25,129 nt of DNA. It comes from Cryomorphaceae bacterium (lineage in GTDB: Bacteria > Bacteroidota > Bacteroidia > Flavobacteriales > Schleiferiaceae). Location: positions 1 through 25,129 of the forward strand of contig JAIUMB010000008.1 of the NCBI GenBank assembly GCA_022565745.1. The letters are read 5' to 3'. How positions within the stretch are numbered: position 1 is the first letter of the stretch; the number at the start of each line of letters is the position of its first letter. The notes beneath the pieces were generated by a model. The model was not told where the DNA came from, made no database searches, and worked only from the letters and a program-made list of their open reading frames with translations. The position numbers and the translations under genes are program-made. Positions 1 to 7,692 of the stretch are shown in pieces.

Positions 1-245
1 GGTTTAGCCGTTGGTCCATAAACAATGTCGGCTCCGGTTTTCTTAGCAAGGTCAAGGTGACCAGAAACAAAGTCGGCGTGAAAGTGCGTTTCAAAAACGT
101 ACTTCATTTTGGCACCGTCTTTTTTAGCGCGATCAATGTAAGGCTGCACCTCTCTTAACGGGTCAAAAACAGCTGCTTCTCCTTTATTTTCGATGTAATA
201 AGCGGCGTGTGCAATACAGCCGGTATAAATTTGTTCTACTTTCAT
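1..245 (-). CDS. MBL-fold metallo-hydrolase (persulfide dioxygenase-like), 5' part only
   Basis: The ATG is at 245 and the gene runs off the left edge, so only the first 81 residues are visible. The translation begins MKVEQIYTGCIAHAAYYIE and contains THFHADFVSGH at about residues 55-65. This matches the THxHADH metal-binding motif of metallo-beta-lactamase-fold hydrolases; the third histidine/aspartate position reads F here (HADF). The opening strand followed by AxYxIE and AAVFDPLR is typical of the glyoxalase II / persulfide dioxygenase branch, which in Bacteroidota often carries C-terminal rhodanese domains. Those would lie outside the window. The family oxidises glutathione persulfide or handles related sulfur compounds; the exact substrate here is inference. 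A TAnnTTTG promoter box and a CRP/FNR-like dyad lie upstream (274-316). Family assignment is good, substrate uncertain. Confidence 0.8.
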   Translation of the reverse strand, partial: MKVEQIYTGCIAHAAYYIENKGEAAVFDPLREVQPYIDRAKKDGAKMKYVFETHFHADFVSGHLDLAKKTGADIVYGPTAK

Positions 246-273
246 ATCGATTGGTTTTTAATGTTCAACGATA

Positions 274-281
274 CAAAGGTA
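274..281 (-). promoter_or_regulatory. -7 promoter box (TACCTTTG) of the MBL-fold gene
   Basis: On the minus strand this reads TACCTTTG, a full match to the Bacteroidota TAnnTTTG element, about 29 bases before the ATG at 245. I see no good TTTG -33 element at the normal 19-20 base spacing, which fits activator dependence. Confidence 0.5.
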
Positions 282-304
282 GACCGCCTAAGGCAGCAAT
301 ATCA

Positions 305-316
305 TGACTTTAGTCA
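305..316. promoter_or_regulatory. Candidate CRP/FNR-type operator dyad
   Basis: TGACTTTAGTCA has 5-bp inverted arms (TGACT/AGTCA). Read on the minus strand with flanks it is TGTGA-N6-TCATG, 8 of 10 matches to the CRP-type consensus TGTGA-N6-TCACA. Its centre lies about 40 bases upstream of the start site predicted from the TACCTTTG box, the usual place for a class II activator. No regulator gene is seen in the window, so the factor is unknown. Confidence 0.3.
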
Positions 317-324
317 CACAAGAA

Positions 325-2451
325 TTAGTCGAAGCCTACAATGTCCATTTCATCGATGAGGTAACCAACACCACCCAGGTTTTCAACCACCCAAAGAATG
401 TAGCGTGCATCCACCATGATGTTACGACAACGCTCGATGTCGTAGTTCAAATCGCTCATGGTACCCTCCCAAGCTCGGTCGAAATTAAGACCAATCAGAT
501 TCCCATCGGCATCAAGAGCTGGACTTCCCGAGTTACCTCCAGTGGTATGGTTGCTGGAAATAAAGCAAACCGGTAAGCGTCCACTTTCGTTGGCGTAGCG
601 ACCAAATTCTTCATTTTCCAATAAGGCCAGAAAATCGTCCGGTAAGTTAAACTCGTAATCACCGGGAATGTATTTCTCTAATATACCAGTATCGGTGGTC
701 TGCCAGTGATACTCCACCGCATCTACCGGAGCAAATCCTTCTACCTTACCGTAAGATACGCGCAGGGTAAAGTTGGCATCCGGATAAAAGCGCTTTTCGG
801 GAAATACTTCCATCAAACCCGCCATATAAGTTTTCTGGTGCTTATTGATGGCGTTTTGCAATCGCGCAAAATTTGGGGCAACAATGTCGGTGTAGTTGTC
901 CATCATGGCCTCTGCAATATCATAAAGCACACTTTTCTTCATGGATTTAATAAACTTCTTAGCTTTGCCAGACTCATCAAAATCCATTAAATGATTTTGA
1001 AAAAACTTATGGTTAAACGCATTTTCGGCAATGGTCAACCAATCACCATTGTTTGAACGATCAATGTCAAGAATGCGCTGTGGTGTTAAATCCTCTAAAC
1101 GCTTAATATATAGCGGCATGATGGTCGCCAATGCCTCTTGATCGGCTTCAACAGCATAATCTTTTTTAAGTGATGTAATGCGCTTACCAACCTGCATCAT
1201 AAACTCTTCTTCATCTATTTCGCCATTTTCAAACGTGCGTGTAGCAACAATGATTTCTCGAATGGTACGCAACACTTCCACCCCTTGAATACCAACTTCA
1301 ATATAGTAATTACGCACACGTGCATAGGGCACCAATGAGGCATAATAGTGATTCAAACTATCGATGACATATCCGTAGGTGTTGTTGAGATCCGGGTTGC
1401 TGAGCAATCGACGGCGGAATTCAAACTCCAGGTCTTTTTTCCTTTGGATGCCCTTGCTTTCGCGAATGCCGATGTTCTCACCACGCCATTTCTTCCAGGC
1501 ATTGGCGATGCGTGCATACTTGGCGGCATATTTAATGCGCACCTCGTCACTGGCGCGCATGCGTTGATCGAGATTGGACAACAACACATCACGCACTTCT
1601 ATGCGTTCGGGGTTGTAAACTTCGGTGATGTATTCAACTTCACGTGCCGGCAAGTACTGCTGTGTACTACCGGGAAAACCAAACACCATGGCAAAATCAC
1701 CTTCATTTACCCCACCGGCATTGATGGTCAAGTGTTTTTTGGGTTGATACGGCACATTGTCTTCTGAATAATCGGCAGGCATATTATCGGCATTGGCATA
1801 AACTCTAAAAATAGAAAAGTCTCCAGTGTGACGTGGCCACATCCAATTATCGGTATCGGATCCATATTTACCAATGGCCGATGGCGGCGCACCGACCAAA
1901 CGCACATCTTTAAAAACCTCTTTGCCGATAATGATGTACTGGTTGCCATAGAAAAAGGGCTTTATTTCAAATTCCCATCCTTCATACCGATCTTCGTATT
2001 GATCGTTTACAGACTTAATATTTTCAGCTAGGGAGCCTTCTCCATTGGTAACAGCTTCAGTCACATCTTCCATTAAGCGAATAAATGTGGCCGACAGTCC
2101 TGGATTCTTGAGCTCTTCCGAAGCGTTTTTGGCCCAAAATCCATTCGTAAGCAAATCGTTTTCAACCGAAGAGTGCGATTGTATTTGTCCGTAACCACAA
2201 TGGTGATTGGTCAGCAATAACCCCTTAGACGAAATCATTTCTCCGGTACAGCCACCGCCAAAAATCACAATCGCGTCTTTTAAACAGGCCTTTTCAAAAT
2301 GGTAGATATCCTCGGTGGTAATACGCATGCCCATGGCCTTCATTTCATCGGCATTTAATTTTTCCAGAAAAATGGGCACCCACATACCCTCTACGGCAGG
2401 AAGTACACGTGCAATAAACAATAGGGCAAAAACAATGATGGTCTTACGCAT
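325..2451 (-). CDS. S46 family dipeptidyl-peptidase, DPP11 type (Asp/Glu-specific)
   Basis: This 708-residue protein has the length of S46 exopeptidases, which release dipeptides from oligopeptide N-termini in the periplasm of asaccharolytic Bacteroidota. An N-terminal hydrophobic signal peptide covers about residues 1-20. The catalytic His lies in TNHHCG (residues 81-86), the Asp region is SDTDNWMWPRHTGDF (198-212), and the nucleophile is Ser641 in GGNSGSP. The residue 18 positions after the serine is Arg659, in GLNFDRAWEG. This corresponds to Arg673 of Porphyromonas gingivalis DPP11, which selects Asp/Glu at P1; DPP7 has Gly there. Specificity is therefore inferred to be acidic. The ATG follows a TAGATTTG promoter box by about 28 bases. 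It appears to be a single-gene unit. Confidence 0.93.
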   Translation of the reverse strand: MRKTIIVFALLFIARVLPAVEGMWVPIFLEKLNADEMKAMGMRITTEDIYHFEKACLKDAIVIFGGGCTGEMISSKGLLLTNHHCGYGQIQSHSSVENDLLTNGFWAKNASEELKNPGLSATFIRLMEDVTEAVTNGEGSLAENIKSVNDQYEDRYEGWEFEIKPFFYGNQYIIIGKEVFKDVRLVGAPPSAIGKYGSDTDNWMWPRHTGDFSIFRVYANADNMPADYSEDNVPYQPKKHLTINAGGVNEGDFAMVFGFPGSTQQYLPAREVEYITEVYNPERIEVRDVLLSNLDQRMRASDEVRIKYAAKYARIANAWKKWRGENIGIRESKGIQRKKDLEFEFRRRLLSNPDLNNTYGYVIDSLNHYYASLVPYARVRNYYIEVGIQGVEVLRTIREIIVATRTFENGEIDEEEFMMQVGKRITSLKKDYAVEADQEALATIMPLYIKRLEDLTPQRILDIDRSNNGDWLTIAENAFNHKFFQNHLMDFDESGKAKKFIKSMKKSVLYDIAEAMMDNYTDIVAPNFARLQNAINKHQKTYMAGLMEVFPEKRFYPDANFTLRVSYGKVEGFAPVDAVEYHWQTTDTGILEKYIPGDYEFNLPDDFLALLENEEFGRYANESGRLPVCFISSNHTTGGNSGSPALDADGNLIGLNFDRAWEGTMSDLNYDIERCRNIMVDARYILWVVENLGGVGYLIDEMDIVGFD

Positions 2452-2478
2452 GGCTGGGTCTTGTTAAATTTAGAAAGG

Positions 2479-2510
2479 CAAATCTACGAAAGGGGTAAGA
2501 CACTGGCCAA
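2479..2510 (-). promoter_or_regulatory. Promoter of the S46 peptidase gene
   Basis: On the minus strand TAGATTTG (2486 to 2479) matches TAnnTTTG exactly. A TTGG at 2510 to 2507 lies 20 bases further upstream as a possible -33 element. The gene's ATG at 2451 follows at a normal leader distance. Confidence 0.6.
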
Positions 2511-2902
2511 TGCTAAAATTTAATTCCGGTTTAAATTATGTCCGACAAAAAAGTGTGATATAATTTTTGGAAGTGGAGCACCGGGGCGTAAAAGAATGAT
2601 ATGAATGAGAGGATTGGTTAAAGCAAATAAACCAGATATTGCGTTACTACACATAATCTGGCCTTTTAAATAGATTATGGACATATTTAAATGGCTTAAA
2701 AACCGAGTACAACAGAAGTCCTTACACCTAATCTTAGTTCACGATGACGATTTGTGTACGTTTAGGCAATCAGAAATACCGTATTTCGCACGTGATTTCT
2801 CATCCATAAAAAAAATTTACCCATCCACAAAGCGCTAAAACATTGGATTTATGTCTACAAAGAATGGCAAATGATTTTTTTTTGATTTTTCTTTTACCAA
2901 GA
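2511..2902. other. Intergenic region, no convincing gene
   Basis: This AT-rich stretch between the peptidase promoter and the tRNA promoter has no recognised gene. A 53-codon ORF at 2677-2838 (plus, starting MDIFKWLKNR) is the only reading frame of note. It has no promoter box, no recognised family and no neighbour in an operon, so I do not call it. A run of T lies at 2874-2890. Confidence 0.5.
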
Positions 2903-2933
2903 CTTGCACAAAAATAAATCCGCTGTATATTTG
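2903..2933 (+). promoter_or_regulatory. Promoter of the tRNA-Lys/tRNA-Leu pair
   Basis: CTTG (2903-2906), 19 bases, then TATATTTG (2926-2933) matches the Bacteroidota TTTG-N19/20-TAnnTTTG architecture. The predicted start is near 2937, about 24 bases before tRNA-Lys. Confidence 0.75.
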
Positions 2934-2960
2934 CACCCCGTTAGCGGAAACGCTTGAAAT

Positions 2961-3033
2961 GACTCGATAGCTCAGCTGGTAGAGCATAACACTTTTAATG
3001 TTAGGGTCCTGGGTTCGAGCCCCAGTCGAGTCA
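2961..3033 (+). tRNA. tRNA-Lys (anticodon TTT)
   Basis: A full cloverleaf folds over 73 bases. The acceptor is GACTCGA with TCGAGTC (3026-3032) and discriminator A3033. The D stem is GCTC/GAGC, and the anticodon stem TAACA/TGTTA encloses loop CTTTTAA with anticodon TTT at 2994-2996. The T arm is CTGGG-TTCGAGC-CCCAG. The 3' CCA is not encoded. It is the first gene of a two-tRNA cluster. Confidence 0.97.
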
Positions 3034-3037
3034 CTGG

Positions 3038-3066
3038 AAGAGGGTTTTTTAAACCCTCTTTTTTTT
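3038..3066 (+). terminator. Hairpin terminator between the two tRNAs
   Basis: A perfect 10-bp stem (3038-3047 with 3051-3060, AAGAGGGTTT/AAACCCTCTT) has a TTT loop and runs into eight T at 3059-3066. This has the form of an intrinsic terminator. It sits directly against the 5' end of tRNA-Leu, so read-through and processing may both contribute to tRNA-Leu expression. Confidence 0.75.
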
Positions 3067-3149
3067 GCCCAGGTGGTGAAATTGGTAGACACGCCATCTT
3101 GAGGGGGTGGTGACCTACGGTCGTGCAGGTTCAAGTCCTGTCCTGGGCA
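3067..3149 (+). tRNA. tRNA-Leu (anticodon GAG)
   Basis: This 83-base class II tRNA has acceptor GCCCAGG with CCTGGGC (3142-3148) and discriminator A3149. The anticodon stem CCATC/GGTGG (3094-3098, 3106-3110) encloses loop TTGAGGG with anticodon GAG at 3101-3103. A long variable arm follows (TGACCTACGGTCG), then T arm GCAGG-TTCAAGT-CCTGT. CCA is not encoded. The long variable arm and the GAG anticodon fix the identity as leucine. Confidence 0.96.
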
Positions 3150-3162
3150 CAACAAACAAAAT

Positions 3163-3199
3163 AAGCCTTTGTAATACAGGTGATTACAAGGGCTTTTTT
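3163..3199 (+). terminator. Hairpin terminator after tRNA-Leu
   Basis: A 13-bp stem with one G-T wobble (3163-3175 with 3183-3195) has a 7-base loop and six T at 3194-3199. It ends the tRNA transcription unit. Confidence 0.8.
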
Positions 3200-3347
3200 C
3201 TTTAAGGGACGAATAAGGGGCAGTGTTTTATATGTCTACTGCATTGCTGAAATACAGATTAAACACGATCTTGAAAGGTGTTTGACTGATAGGGTGTGAA
3301 CATTTCGAAGGTCAATTTTTGCTAAAGCTAATTTGTGTTCCCAGCAG

Positions 3348-3779
3348 TCACTTCGTAGATGCCTTTACTTTTCGATCAATAGACCATCGACCTCCGCCTT
3401 TAATCAGCAGGAAAATACTTCCCAGTAACATGGCCCAATCGGTTCTGCATCCGTGCATCATCTCCCAAAAGCCCTTTTCTGCCAATACATCTGATTTGGT
3501 GGTTGCTATGGCAACAAGCATGATGACGGTAATCGGAATGCTTGCCAATCTGGTCAACAAGCCAAGTAAAATCAATGTGCCACATAAGATTTCAAATGTA
3601 CCGACGAAACTTCCTAAGAATTCTGGCGATGGCAAACCAATTTTTTCAAACCGCCCTGCTCCTCGAATGGCAGGCAATAAAAACTTCTGAATGCCCTCGG
3701 ACAGAAAAACAGCGCCTACCATCAAGCGAATAATGATGGTGGTTTTGGATGCATCGGTAGCAATGAGGTTTTTGAGCAT
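3348..3779 (-). CDS. DoxX family membrane protein
   Basis: The 143-residue product has four hydrophobic segments (about 14-35, 56-76, 80-95 and 114-127). DoxX-type features include RLMVGAVFLSEGIQKF near the N-terminus, FEILCGTLILLGLLTRLAS in the middle and a C-terminal RWSIDRK. DoxX proteins are small inner-membrane proteins of mostly unknown biochemical role, some linked to thiol or oxidative stress. The frame stays open to an upstream ATG at 3842, but that codon lies inside the predicted promoter (TATATTTG at 3847-3840). I therefore choose the ATG at 3779, which leaves a leader of about 60 bases and starts MLKNLIATDASK. The gene lies downstream of the MFS transporter on the same strand but appears to have its own promoter. 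Confidence 0.85.
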   Translation of the reverse strand: MLKNLIATDASKTTIIIRLMVGAVFLSEGIQKFLLPAIRGAGRFEKIGLPSPEFLGSFVGTFEILCGTLILLGLLTRLASIPITVIMLVAIATTKSDVLAEKGFWEMMHGCRTDWAMLLGSIFLLIKGGGRWSIDRKVKASTK

Positions 3780-3839
3780 TAGGGTGAAATGTTTGTTTGG
3801 CGTTGAGAATATATAGCCTGTTTGACTTTTGATTGAAAA

Positions 3840-3869
3840 CAAATATAGAAAAAATCAAGAGACCTCAAG
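3840..3869 (-). promoter_or_regulatory. Promoter of the DoxX gene
   Basis: On the minus strand CTTG (3869-3866), 18 bases, then TATATTTG (3847-3840). The -7 box is a full match to TAnnTTTG. It lies in the gap between the MFS stop at 3905 and the DoxX start, and it decides the DoxX start codon. Confidence 0.6.
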
Positions 3870-3904
3870 CCAATGCCGATAAAAACAATCTCTAAAAGGA
3901 GTTT

Positions 3905-5113
3905 TTATAAGCCTTCAGGCATTCGAACCTTGATGATAAGTGAAGAGATTATGGTAATCACGCCAATGAGTATGATGGCGTATTCAATACCAAAGATATC
4001 AGCCGTAAAGCCAGACAAAACGGCACCTATGGCGTACCCCAAATCCCGCCACAATCTAAACGTTCCAATACTCTCCGCTCGCTGAAGCGGACTGGTGGCT
4101 TGGGCAATGGTAGCCAAAAACGTGGGGTAAACTAAGGCCGTTCCAAAGCCCAATACTCCAGATATGCTGGCCAACGCAAAAAACCCATCGTTAAAAGGAA
4201 TAAGTATAATGGCTACCCCTTGTAACAGCATCCCCCAAAACAACATATTTTTCTTTGAATAATGGTCTGACATCTTTCCGGTAAACAACTGTCCTATACC
4301 CCACACAGTTGGGTAAATTGCAGTGATGATGCCTATGTTTTCGTTGTTGTAATTCAGCGACAACAAAACGATGGGCAACAAGCCCCAGATCATCCCGTCG
4401 TTGAGATTATTGACCATTCCGGCTTGGGTAACAGAACTCAGGGTTTTGTTTTTAATGGTGGTTTCTAAAAAGATATTACCGAGTTGTGTCGTTTCATTCG
4501 TTACACTTTCCTTTTGCACAAAAATACGGGTGTCCTTTACCCATACCCAAGAGAGAATAAACCCAGCAATTGATAAAAATATTCCGATGTAAAACGGGTA
4601 AGGCGTAATGCCATAAGCGTTAGCAACATACCCTGTAAAAAACGCCACCAAACCAACGGCAAAGTAACCGGCAAACTCGTTCAGCCCCATGGCAAGTCCT
4701 CGATTCTTCTCTCCAACCAAGTCAATTTTCATCACCACCGTGCTACTCCAAGTGAGCCCCTGACTAATACCTAAGAGTACGTTGGCAAAAATAACCCAAC
4801 TCCAAAATGGTGCGTAAATCAAAATAAAGGGCACTGGTATGGCAAAGAGCCAGCCAACCAACAAAAGATTTTTTCTACCAAATCTATTGGCCAGTCGGCC
4901 CGTATAGTAATTGGCAATGGCCTTGGTAATACCGAAGGCAGTAATAAAAGACAGAATGGCCGTCTTAGAAGACACCCCAAATTCCACTTTGGCAAACTCA
5001 GGAAAAATACTGCGCTCCATCCCCACCATACCGCCAACAAAAGCATTTACAAGAACCAAGATGGTGAATTGCTTCCAGTTTTCTCTAAGTCCTAAAGTGG
5101 TCGAATCGGTCAA
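3905..5113 (-). CDS. MFS transporter
   Basis: This 402-residue polytopic protein has roughly twelve hydrophobic segments in two halves. A major-facilitator motif A variant, GRLANRFGRKN, lies at residues 72-82 between the second and third spans. A second, weaker copy in the C-terminal half reads GKMSDHYSKKN. A hydrophilic loop near residues 195-230 separates the halves. Substrate cannot be read from the sequence; drug or metabolite efflux is typical of the family. The start is a TTG at 5113: no ATG lies in frame upstream before a stop at 5147-5149, and the next ATG codons fall inside the first membrane span. A TACTTTTG box lies just upstream. The DoxX gene follows on the same strand. Confidence 0.88.
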   Translation of the reverse strand: MTDSTTLGLRENWKQFTILVLVNAFVGGMVGMERSIFPEFAKVEFGVSSKTAILSFITAFGITKAIANYYTGRLANRFGRKNLLLVGWLFAIPVPFILIYAPFWSWVIFANVLLGISQGLTWSSTVVMKIDLVGEKNRGLAMGLNEFAGYFAVGLVAFFTGYVANAYGITPYPFYIGIFLSIAGFILSWVWVKDTRIFVQKESVTNETTQLGNIFLETTIKNKTLSSVTQAGMVNNLNDGMIWGLLPIVLLSLNYNNENIGIITAIYPTVWGIGQLFTGKMSDHYSKKNMLFWGMLLQGVAIILIPFNDGFFALASISGVLGFGTALVYPTFLATIAQATSPLQRAESIGTFRLWRDLGYAIGAVLSGFTADIFGIEYAIILIGVITIISSLIIKVRMPEGL

Positions 5114-5136
5114 TACTGCAAATAATTGATTTGCAA

Positions 5137-5144
5137 CAAAAGTA
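5137..5144 (-). promoter_or_regulatory. -7 promoter box (TACTTTTG) of the MFS gene
   Basis: On the minus strand TACTTTTG matches TAnnTTTG and lies 24 bases before the TTG start at 5113. No clear -33 element is seen. Confidence 0.4.
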
Positions 5145-5283
5145 GTTTACGCAGTAAAAGAAACCAGTGACATGGGACACATATAATACTTGACTTGAAC
5201 CCTAAGGTTATTATGTGATTTATAGCTTAGCCATTATGTTTAACGAACAAGCTTTACCGACACGACTTGGCCAATGATCTAAA

Positions 5284-5448
5284 TCACTCAAGCTTATCCA
5301 ACTTCTTCAATACCTCATCTGCCTGAGCAGCAACCTTGTCACTCTCTGCTCGATTCACGGTGGAAAGTTCATGAGCTTTTTGTATGAGCTTTTTGTATTC
5401 GTCTTGTAGTTTTTCCTTCTCTGACTTTTTTTTAAATAGACCAAACAT
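5284..5448 (-). CDS. Small Lacal_2735-family protein
   Basis: A 54-codon gene starts at the ATG at 5448 and ends in TGA at 5284-5286. The product begins MFGLFKKKSEKEKLQ and is highly charged and helical, with LQDEYKKLIQKAHELS followed by NRAESDKVAAQADEVLKKLD. From memory this is the pattern of the short Lacal_2735 family, conserved in Flavobacteriales and of unknown function. The MFGLFKKK start and the LS..NR.ESD core are the diagnostic parts. There is no signal peptide or membrane span, so it is probably a cytoplasmic coiled-coil or helical hairpin. I see no consensus promoter box immediately upstream. Confidence 0.75.
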   Translation of the reverse strand: MFGLFKKKSEKEKLQDEYKKLIQKAHELSTVNRAESDKVAAQADEVLKKLDKLE

Positions 5449-5577
5449 GATATTCGTTGTTTATGATTTAACTGATAACGTTGGTCGTTGATTTTTGTTC
5501 CAACTACGCCTGACAGAAAACCGCATATTTCAACCGGAAAACTAACGACGCATTACGGCTGTTAATCTTTTCCAAGG

Positions 5578-5585
5578 TAGTTTTG
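5578..5585 (+). promoter_or_regulatory. -7 promoter box (TAGTTTTG) upstream of the uvrB unit
   Basis: TAGTTTTG matches TAnnTTTG exactly. The predicted start near 5589 leaves only about 11 bases before the ATG of the 28-codon ORF at 5600. No strong -33 element is visible. Confidence 0.5.
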
Positions 5586-5599
5586 CAAAAAAGCACATC

Positions 5600-5686
5600 A
5601 TGCAATTACCGCCTTGGATTGTTTACTCCGTAGCCTTTGTAACACTGGCCTTTTTGCTCTACTTAAAATACAAGTACAAGAAATGA
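5600..5686 (+). CDS. 28-residue predicted single-span membrane micropeptide overlapping uvrB
   Basis: The ORF starts at the ATG at 5600 and stops at TGA 5684-5686. It encodes MQLPPWIVYSVAFVTLAFLL followed by YLKYKYKK. A hydrophobic segment at residues 6-21 with a basic KYKYKK tail is what a small inner-membrane protein with a cytoplasmic C-terminus would look like. Its stop overlaps the uvrB start as ATGA, and it is the first reading frame after a TAGTTTTG promoter box, so translational coupling to uvrB is likely. I recognise no family. It could instead be a leader peptide that only serves uvrB translation. The amino-acid pattern and position argue for a real gene, but the length makes this uncertain. 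Confidence 0.55.
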   Translation: MQLPPWIVYSVAFVTLAFLLYLKYKYKK

Positions 5687-7692
5687 AGTTTGAAATTGTA
5701 TCGAATTTCTCGCCCACTGGAGATCAACCCACTGCTATTAAGCAATTAACCGAAGGGGTAAACACAGGAACGCCGCATCAAACATTACTCGGGGTTACAG
5801 GCTCGGGTAAAACGTTTACCATCGCCAATTTGGTAGAACAGGTCCAACGACCAACACTGGTGCTGAGTCACAACAAAACCCTGGCAGCCCAACTTTACGG
5901 TGAGTTTAAACAGTTTTTCCCCAATAATGCGGTGGAGTATTTTGTGTCTTATTACGACTATTACCAGCCAGAGGCCTATATCGCCAGTTCCAACACCTAT
6001 ATCGAAAAGGATTTATCCATCAACGAAGACATCGAAAAACTTCGTCTCAGCACCACCTCCGCCCTACTCAGCGGTCGGCGTGATGTGTTGGTGGTCGCCT
6101 CGGTATCTTGCCTATACGGCATTGGCAACCCGGAGGAGTTCCACAAGGGAATGATCTTGGTGGAGCGTGGCCAAATGATTTCGCGCAACAAGTTGTTGCA
6201 CAAATTCGTCAACAGTTTGTACAGCCGCACAACGGCCGACTTCCAACGGGGCTCGTTTCGCGTTAAAGGCGATACGGTGGACATCTTCCCCGCCTACGCC
6301 GATCGATTCATCCGTTTTCACTTTTGGGGGGACGAAATCGAAGCCATCGAGGAATGGGATCCTACGGACTTAAGCAAAACCGCCGATTTGGAAAGCGTGC
6401 GCATTTATCCGGCCAACCTGTTTATGACCTCACCCGATAAACTTCAGGACGCCATTCGACAAATTCAGGACGACCTTGAAATACGCAAAGATCAGTTTCT
6501 TAAAGAAAAACGACCTTTAGAGGCCCGAAGATTACAGGAACGCACCGAGTTTGACCTCGAAATGATTAAAGAGTTGGGATATTGTTCAGGTATTGAAAAC
6601 TACTCACGTTACTTAGACGGTCGCGCACCGGGCACACGTCCGTTTTGCTTGCTGGACTACTTCCCGGAAGACTACCTCATGGTCATCGACGAAAGCCACG
6701 TCACCACCTCACAAGTTCGCGCGATGTATGGCGGCGACCGCAGTAGAAAGGAATCGCTGGTGGAATATGGATTTCGCTTACCGGCGGCTATGGACAACCG
6801 GCCACTGAAATTCGAAGAATTTGAGGCCATGATGAACCAAACCATCTACGTCAGTGCCACCCCCGCCGATTATGAATTAGAAAAGTCGGAAGGCGTGGTG
6901 GTGGAGCAATTGATTCGCCCCACTGGACTACTCGACCCGCAAATTGAAGTGCGACCAAGCGAAAACCAAGTGGACGACCTCATGGCAGAAATACAAGAGC
7001 GGGCAGAAAAGGACGAGCGCGTATTGGTGACCACCTTAACCAAACGCATGGCCGAGGAATTGACCAAGTACTTTACCCGTTACGGCATCCGTTGTCGCTA
7101 CATCCACTCCGATGTAGACACCCTTGAACGTGTGGAAATCATGCGCGATTTACGCGTTGGACTTTTTGACGTGCTGATTGGCGTGAACCTACTCCGCGAA
7201 GGGTTGGATTTGCCCGAAGTGTCCTTAGTAGCCATATTGGATGCCGACAAAGAAGGTTTCCTGCGCTCGGAGCGTTCGTTGGTACAAACCGTAGGTCGCG
7301 CTGCGCGTCACCTCGAAGGCAAGGCCATTATGTATGCCGATAAGATCACCAACAGCATGCAGCTCACCATCGACGAAACCAATCGACGCCGCGCTACACA
7401 AGCGGAGTACAACGCCAAACACGGCATCACGCCCACAGCGCTCAATAAGCCTAAAACCAGCATCCTCGACCGCGGCGATGCTTCCGGCGCAAGAGGTCAA
7501 ATGGACAACATCATACGCAAGGACATCACCTTTGCCGCCGAAGGAAGAGAGAAATACCGCTCCAAGGAGGACATCAAAAAAGAGGTAGAAAAAACCCGCA
7601 AGATGATGGAAAAAGCCGCCAAATCACTGGACTTCATTGAAGCAGCGAGGTTGAGGGATGAGTTGATTGAGTTGGAGAAATTGACGGTGTAA
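5683..7692 (+). CDS. uvrB: UvrABC system protein B
   Basis: UvrB is the damage-verifying helicase-like subunit of nucleotide excision repair, loaded by UvrA and then binding UvrC. The 669-residue product matches the family length. Walker A GVTGSGKT is at about residues 37-44, and the beta-hairpin YYDYYQPEAYI that inserts between the strands is at 90-100. The helicase motif II DESH is at 336-339, followed by YVSATPADYEL and QTVGRAARH near the motif VI region. A C-terminal UVR domain is seen at about 630-667 (SLDFIEAARLRDELIELE). The frame is open back to 5614, but the ATG at 5683 gives the conserved N-terminus MKFEIVSNFSPTGDQP and is the right start. It overlaps the preceding micropeptide stop by four bases. 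Confidence 0.98.
   Translation: MKFEIVSNFSPTGDQPTAIKQLTEGVNTGTPHQTLLGVTGSGKTFTIANLVEQVQRPTLVLSHNKTLAAQLYGEFKQFFPNNAVEYFVSYYDYYQPEAYIASSNTYIEKDLSINEDIEKLRLSTTSALLSGRRDVLVVASVSCLYGIGNPEEFHKGMILVERGQMISRNKLLHKFVNSLYSRTTADFQRGSFRVKGDTVDIFPAYADRFIRFHFWGDEIEAIEEWDPTDLSKTADLESVRIYPANLFMTSPDKLQDAIRQIQDDLEIRKDQFLKEKRPLEARRLQERTEFDLEMIKELGYCSGIENYSRYLDGRAPGTRPFCLLDYFPEDYLMVIDESHVTTSQVRAMYGGDRSRKESLVEYGFRLPAAMDNRPLKFEEFEAMMNQTIYVSATPADYELEKSEGVVVEQLIRPTGLLDPQIEVRPSENQVDDLMAEIQERAEKDERVLVTTLTKRMAEELTKYFTRYGIRCRYIHSDVDTLERVEIMRDLRVGLFDVLIGVNLLREGLDLPEVSLVAILDADKEGFLRSERSLVQTVGRAARHLEGKAIMYADKITNSMQLTIDETNRRRATQAEYNAKHGITPTALNKPKTSILDRGDASGARGQMDNIIRKDITFAAEGREKYRSKEDIKKEVEKTRKMMEKAAKSLDFIEAARLRDELIELEKLTV

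Noticed and set aside
2835..3155. 106-codon minus-strand frame across the tRNA genes (LCPGQDLNLHDRRSPPPQ...)
   Set aside because: It is the antisense of tRNA-Lys and tRNA-Leu, a classic spurious ORF.
3780..3842. Longer DoxX N-terminus from the ATG at 3842
   Set aside because: That ATG lies inside the TATATTTG promoter box, upstream of the expected transcript start.
5614..5682. Upstream start for uvrB adding 23 residues
   Set aside because: The extension is the micropeptide region in another frame, and the conserved UvrB N-terminus begins at MKFEIV.
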